DNA of 64,000 bases from NCBI GenBank assembly GCA_947561395.2, contig OX387186.1, forward strand, positions 3,192,835 to 3,256,834. The letters are read 5' to 3'. The notes under the pieces were generated by a model. The model was not told the DNA's origin. It saw only the letters and a program-made list of their open reading frames with translations, and ran no database searches. The position numbers were made by a program, and so were the translations under genes. The DNA is from Buxus sempervirens (taxonomy: Eukaryota > Streptophyta > Magnoliopsida > Buxales > Buxaceae). Position 1 is the first letter of the stretch. Each line of letters starts with the position of its first letter. This document shows, in pieces, positions 60,801 through 64,000 of this stretch.

Positions 60801-63800
60801 AACAGACATATGAGGTTATAAAGAAGAGGATTTCTCATCATAGGATAAAAGACAGGTTTAAGGTCTGTATGCAGTAAAATTACACAGTGAGGGACCCACA
60901 CCACAAGTGTTTCAAAAGTGAATTTCCAGATTAGTCGCCTTGATAGCACCACCTAATCTAATGATGTTTTGACTGGAACATCATCCAGTCAAACAACTGC
61001 ATGAAAGAACCTATTAGGTTTAGGCTGAACAGGGAGAAAAAAAGCTATAGAAAGTATTTTACCCAGTTTGGTTGGAGAGAGAAAGGATTAGGGTAGGCTG
61101 TCAAAAAAATTTTGCTGGAAAATTCCTCTTTTGGGACCAAAACCTTTCTCCAAAAAAAGGTCAAGTATTAGAAGGAAAGATGGGAAAATTCCATCTTGTA
61201 CTTCAATCTAACTCACAATCTATCCCAGCAGAGCATACAACTCAGCACGAAGCCACCAGAAACAACCTTCCCACTCTCCATGTTGCAGAAATTCATTGAA
61301 CACTTGAAAAAAAAAGGTATCACATTTATTTTGTTTTCCTCTGCTTTTCTGTTTTCAGTTCTTTCCTCCCCACATCGAAGGATCAAAAAACAACCTCAAT
61401 AATTAGAATTTAATATATAATATCGTTTTCTTTTCCTGACATACTCCTAGGCAAGATATTTAAATCACATGATTAGACCTACTCAGCATGTATCCCATCT
61501 TCCATCACGAGTTACATATTCCTCTTCAGAAAATACAAAAAGAATTACATCAATTCTAAAGAACTTCATCATACCTGATTTCCGGAATTTGTACATGACT
61601 GGGTCATGCAAGAGAGAGCTCCTATTTGTAGCAGAAGTGAACGAGTGCCTGTCCAACTCTTTCTTTGGCTGCTTTGCACTCATCCAAGGATCTAAAACCT
61701 CATTGATAGCTGCAGCAAATTCCCGGCTTTTGTATGATTTCATAACCAATTCGTGAAGCCTCCCACGGGTATAACCTACGAATTGTGGATGCAAGCTGTG
61801 AAAAGAACTGTGTGCTGTGTTGCTTCCCCAAGGTACAGGTACCTGTGACTCTGAAAGAGATCCTCTAGAAGCATCCACTAGTAGTGCCTTTTTCTCTTCT
61901 TCAACATCAGCAACATCGTTAGAAACCTGTCCTGTAGAGACAATTGGAACCCAAACATTATCAAACTTTCTGAAAATGCTGCTATAGTTCTCAATGGTAC
62001 CTTTATCAACCAACACCTGCAGCCCTGAGAAGGATAAAGGCCCATGTTCACGACCAGCACCATCAAGGTAGTACCAATCACCCAACTGTAATTGTAGTTC
62101 ATCTACTGTGCAGACACGATCTTTTGGTGTGTTAATGGGTGCAATAAATTTCTGGGATTCATGTAAATCATGTTCGTCAACCCTTTTTGATCGAGAAGAA
62201 CTTTTTCCATCATCGCATGCAGAGGAATGAGAAGCAGACCTCAAATAATGTCGCTCATTTCTTCTAGATTTCATGTGGGGTTCAGAGACAAATGAACCAT
62301 GATCCTTAACAACACACGCATTTATTCTGATAACTGGTAGCATTGTTCCTTTCACTCCCCTCACCACCACTTGCTGCTTGCTCTGATTTGGCCTGCTTAA
62401 ACCATTGCAATCATGCCTCTCCTCTGGCCAGGAGAAAGCCCAAGTCGGTAAGTCAAGCCTCCTGCTGCGAGAAGGATAGTATAACTCATCCTTTTTTTGC
62501 CACCTAGGGTCCTCATAACCAGACTTCGGCATCTGGCAAAGTGGATAACCATCATTAAGAACAAGTTTCCTTTTAAAAGATCTGTCTTGGGTAGCCCCAT
62601 CATTCCTCTTCCAATCACCACCCTTGCACGACCATCTTCCAGAAAACCAATCACTAGAGTCAGCACAGGCAAAGGTACAATCCTTGTCAGAGTGCCCAAT
62701 CAACCTGGAATCTTCAGCTTCTTTTAATGTGATTTCAGAAAATTTCCTAAATTCCTCTTCTTTTTGATGTCTATGTTGGTACACAATGCCAGGTTGGTAC
62801 TTCATGAAACCTAAATGCCCTGCAACAAGCTTCTCATTATGACAGCTAGAATTCAATAAAAACACAGACTTGAGGACAGCATGCATCATATTTGTCTAAA
62901 ATTTCATGGAAAAGGTTAATCCAAAAGCCTATAACTTTATTCATGAAAGAAATGAAATTTAGAAAAGAAAATACACCATTTTCTGTTGAATACCCTTTTT
63001 ATGGGTCCATATAATTTTTAATAAGAACCCAAGACATTTCTAAGATTTTATTATTTCTGCATTTAAAGAATGGTGCTTTAGACTTCAAACCACCAAAATA
63101 CTGATTAAATCTGAAGTTTTCTTTGGTGCCTTTTCACAAGGATTAAGTTGAGATATACTAAAGCAAAAGAGAAGAAAAACAGATTGAGTAAAAAACCAAC
63201 TTCTTAACACTCGCATACTTCAGACTCGGAAAATAAGTCTTTCATAGGCTTGGCCTGAACAAGGAACGCCATCCTGACTCAGAAATATATTTGCTATATC
63301 TTGTTATGTGATAACAGAAAATTTGCAATAAGCAGCATGAAATTTCAAAGTTCCTACCTCCATCAATTAAAAATTAAAGCAGCTGTAGTAGACATTTAAC
63401 TACAAGATTTCCCAGTCAGGACCACTAAATTAAAACTTATGCACAAAAACCTCATGAACAGAACATCAGATGGACCACAAAGCATCACATCTTACGAAGC
63501 AACATCTGTATAATACATAATACTGTATACATATTTTACAACACTATGTTATCAATCAGTAAACCAGACACTATAACATACTTATATTACATCATAAAAC
63601 AAAAGTGCAATGTTCACATTTGCTGACATATATCCAATAAATTATTCGAAATGTGGTTTTGGTTAAATGAGTGTCTATGAAATTGCTTGTCCTTGTGTCA
63701 GTGTGCAAGGTGGAACCAATTACCAGTCAGTGAACTTCAATACAATTGGAACATCACTGGCTTCACAGCAAAAAGCTTGCAAGTAACAATGCATTGTACA

Positions 63801-64000
63801 AATCAATAAAATATAGTCAACACTAGGCATTCTCTTGACATCTTTTATGTCCCATAATATTCCAGATCAATTAATTTATATAGTAGCCAATGCCAACAAA
63901 TAATTACCTTCAGAGCCACCCCATTTCTCCCACTCTGCATGCTCAAATGTCATCTGCAGAGCTTCTGCAAAACAAATTTCAGAAAACACCTAGACACTTA
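51854..64000 (-). CDS. ATXR3: Histone H3K4 methyltransferase ATXR3/SDG2 (5' end outside window)
   Basis: Eighteen exons are visible, from 63964-63908 and 62819-61575 through the 1036-bp exon 58592-57557 to the last, 52030-51854. They keep phase and encode about 1686 C-terminal residues; the full Arabidopsis protein is about 2335. In order: a GYF-like module (DWYYLDGAGREHGPLSF), a central FHFLKADIRSLAFSAATC segment, an acidic Ser-rich tract, then the SET domain: GLGVVCNKEGGF, VVEFLGE, ICHSCRPNCEAK and EEITFDYNSVTE. Post-SET cysteines (CLCGSKVCRG) and a long conserved C-terminus ending PPIYQAMWDR follow. In Arabidopsis the enzyme is the main H3K4 trimethylase, acting in the nucleus and needed for sporophyte and gametophyte development. 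The remaining exons are 60696-60299, 60205-59645, 59537-59437, 57403-57332, 56034-55924, 55756-55656, 54632-54533, 54453-54358, 54112-53945, 53855-53730, 53534-53481, 53307-53060, 52950-52842 and 52752-52450. No lesion is seen. Confidence 0.94.
55446..55482. repeat. TG/TC microsatellite in an ATXR3 intron
   Basis: A run of TG dinucleotides (about 11 units) is followed directly by TC dinucleotides (about 7 units), inside the intron between exons 55756-55656 and 54632-54533. Such compound runs are usually length-polymorphic. Confidence 0.9.

Noticed and set aside
1-64000. CRISPR arrays, bacterial operons, riboswitches
   Set aside because: The window is intron-rich plant nuclear DNA. The tandem repeats seen are head-to-tail duplications without unique spacers.

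Overview
The window is nuclear DNA of a flowering plant, most likely a eudicot. The genes are intron-rich with AT-rich introns and GT-AG splice sites, the protein families are plant-specific (GRAS factor, CRLK-type receptor kinase, ATXR3-type SET protein), and plant-type transposable elements fill the gaps. I cannot name the species. A 200-base run of N at 36354-36553 marks an assembly gap.

Six protein-coding genes can be modelled exon by exon. From left to right they are: a DFR/ANR-like NADPH reductase (minus, 3002-629); a CRLK1-like calmodulin-regulated receptor kinase (minus, 10119-3538); a PAT1-branch GRAS regulator (plus, coding 31537-33315, with a 5'-UTR exon near 29.1 kb); the pre-mRNA splicing factor PRP38 (plus, 37438-43692); an organic cation/carnitine transporter (plus, 48093-51211); and the 3' two-thirds of the histone H3K4 methyltransferase ATXR3/SDG2 (minus, from beyond 64000 to 51854). 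They look like unrelated housekeeping, signalling and chromatin genes, not a cluster.

The 14.5-35.4 kb interval is the accessory part. It holds a small MULE-like element with a GGTACC-rich repeat core (14571-15118). Next is a Pack-MULE with a perfect 9-bp target duplication that carries a frameshifted DUF538 gene fragment (16203-17441). LINE remnants follow. A 6.2-kb CACTA element with a perfect 3-bp duplication (19201-25402) has taken up part of an LRR receptor-kinase gene. Beside it lies an inverted fragment of a GRAS gene (about 25655-25797). A complete solo LTR with a perfect 5-bp duplication (26322-27313) comes next. Downstream of the intact GRAS gene, a LINE endonuclease fragment runs directly into a decayed copy of the GRAS 3' end (34.4-35.3 kb). 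Further elements sit in introns: a hAT-like element in the CRLK1-like gene and LINE tails in GRAS intron 1 and PRP38 intron 1.

All family calls come from reading translated motifs and comparing with remembered family members. Exon borders were set by splice signals and reading-frame continuity, and the summed exons keep frame in every multi-exon gene. No database search was run.
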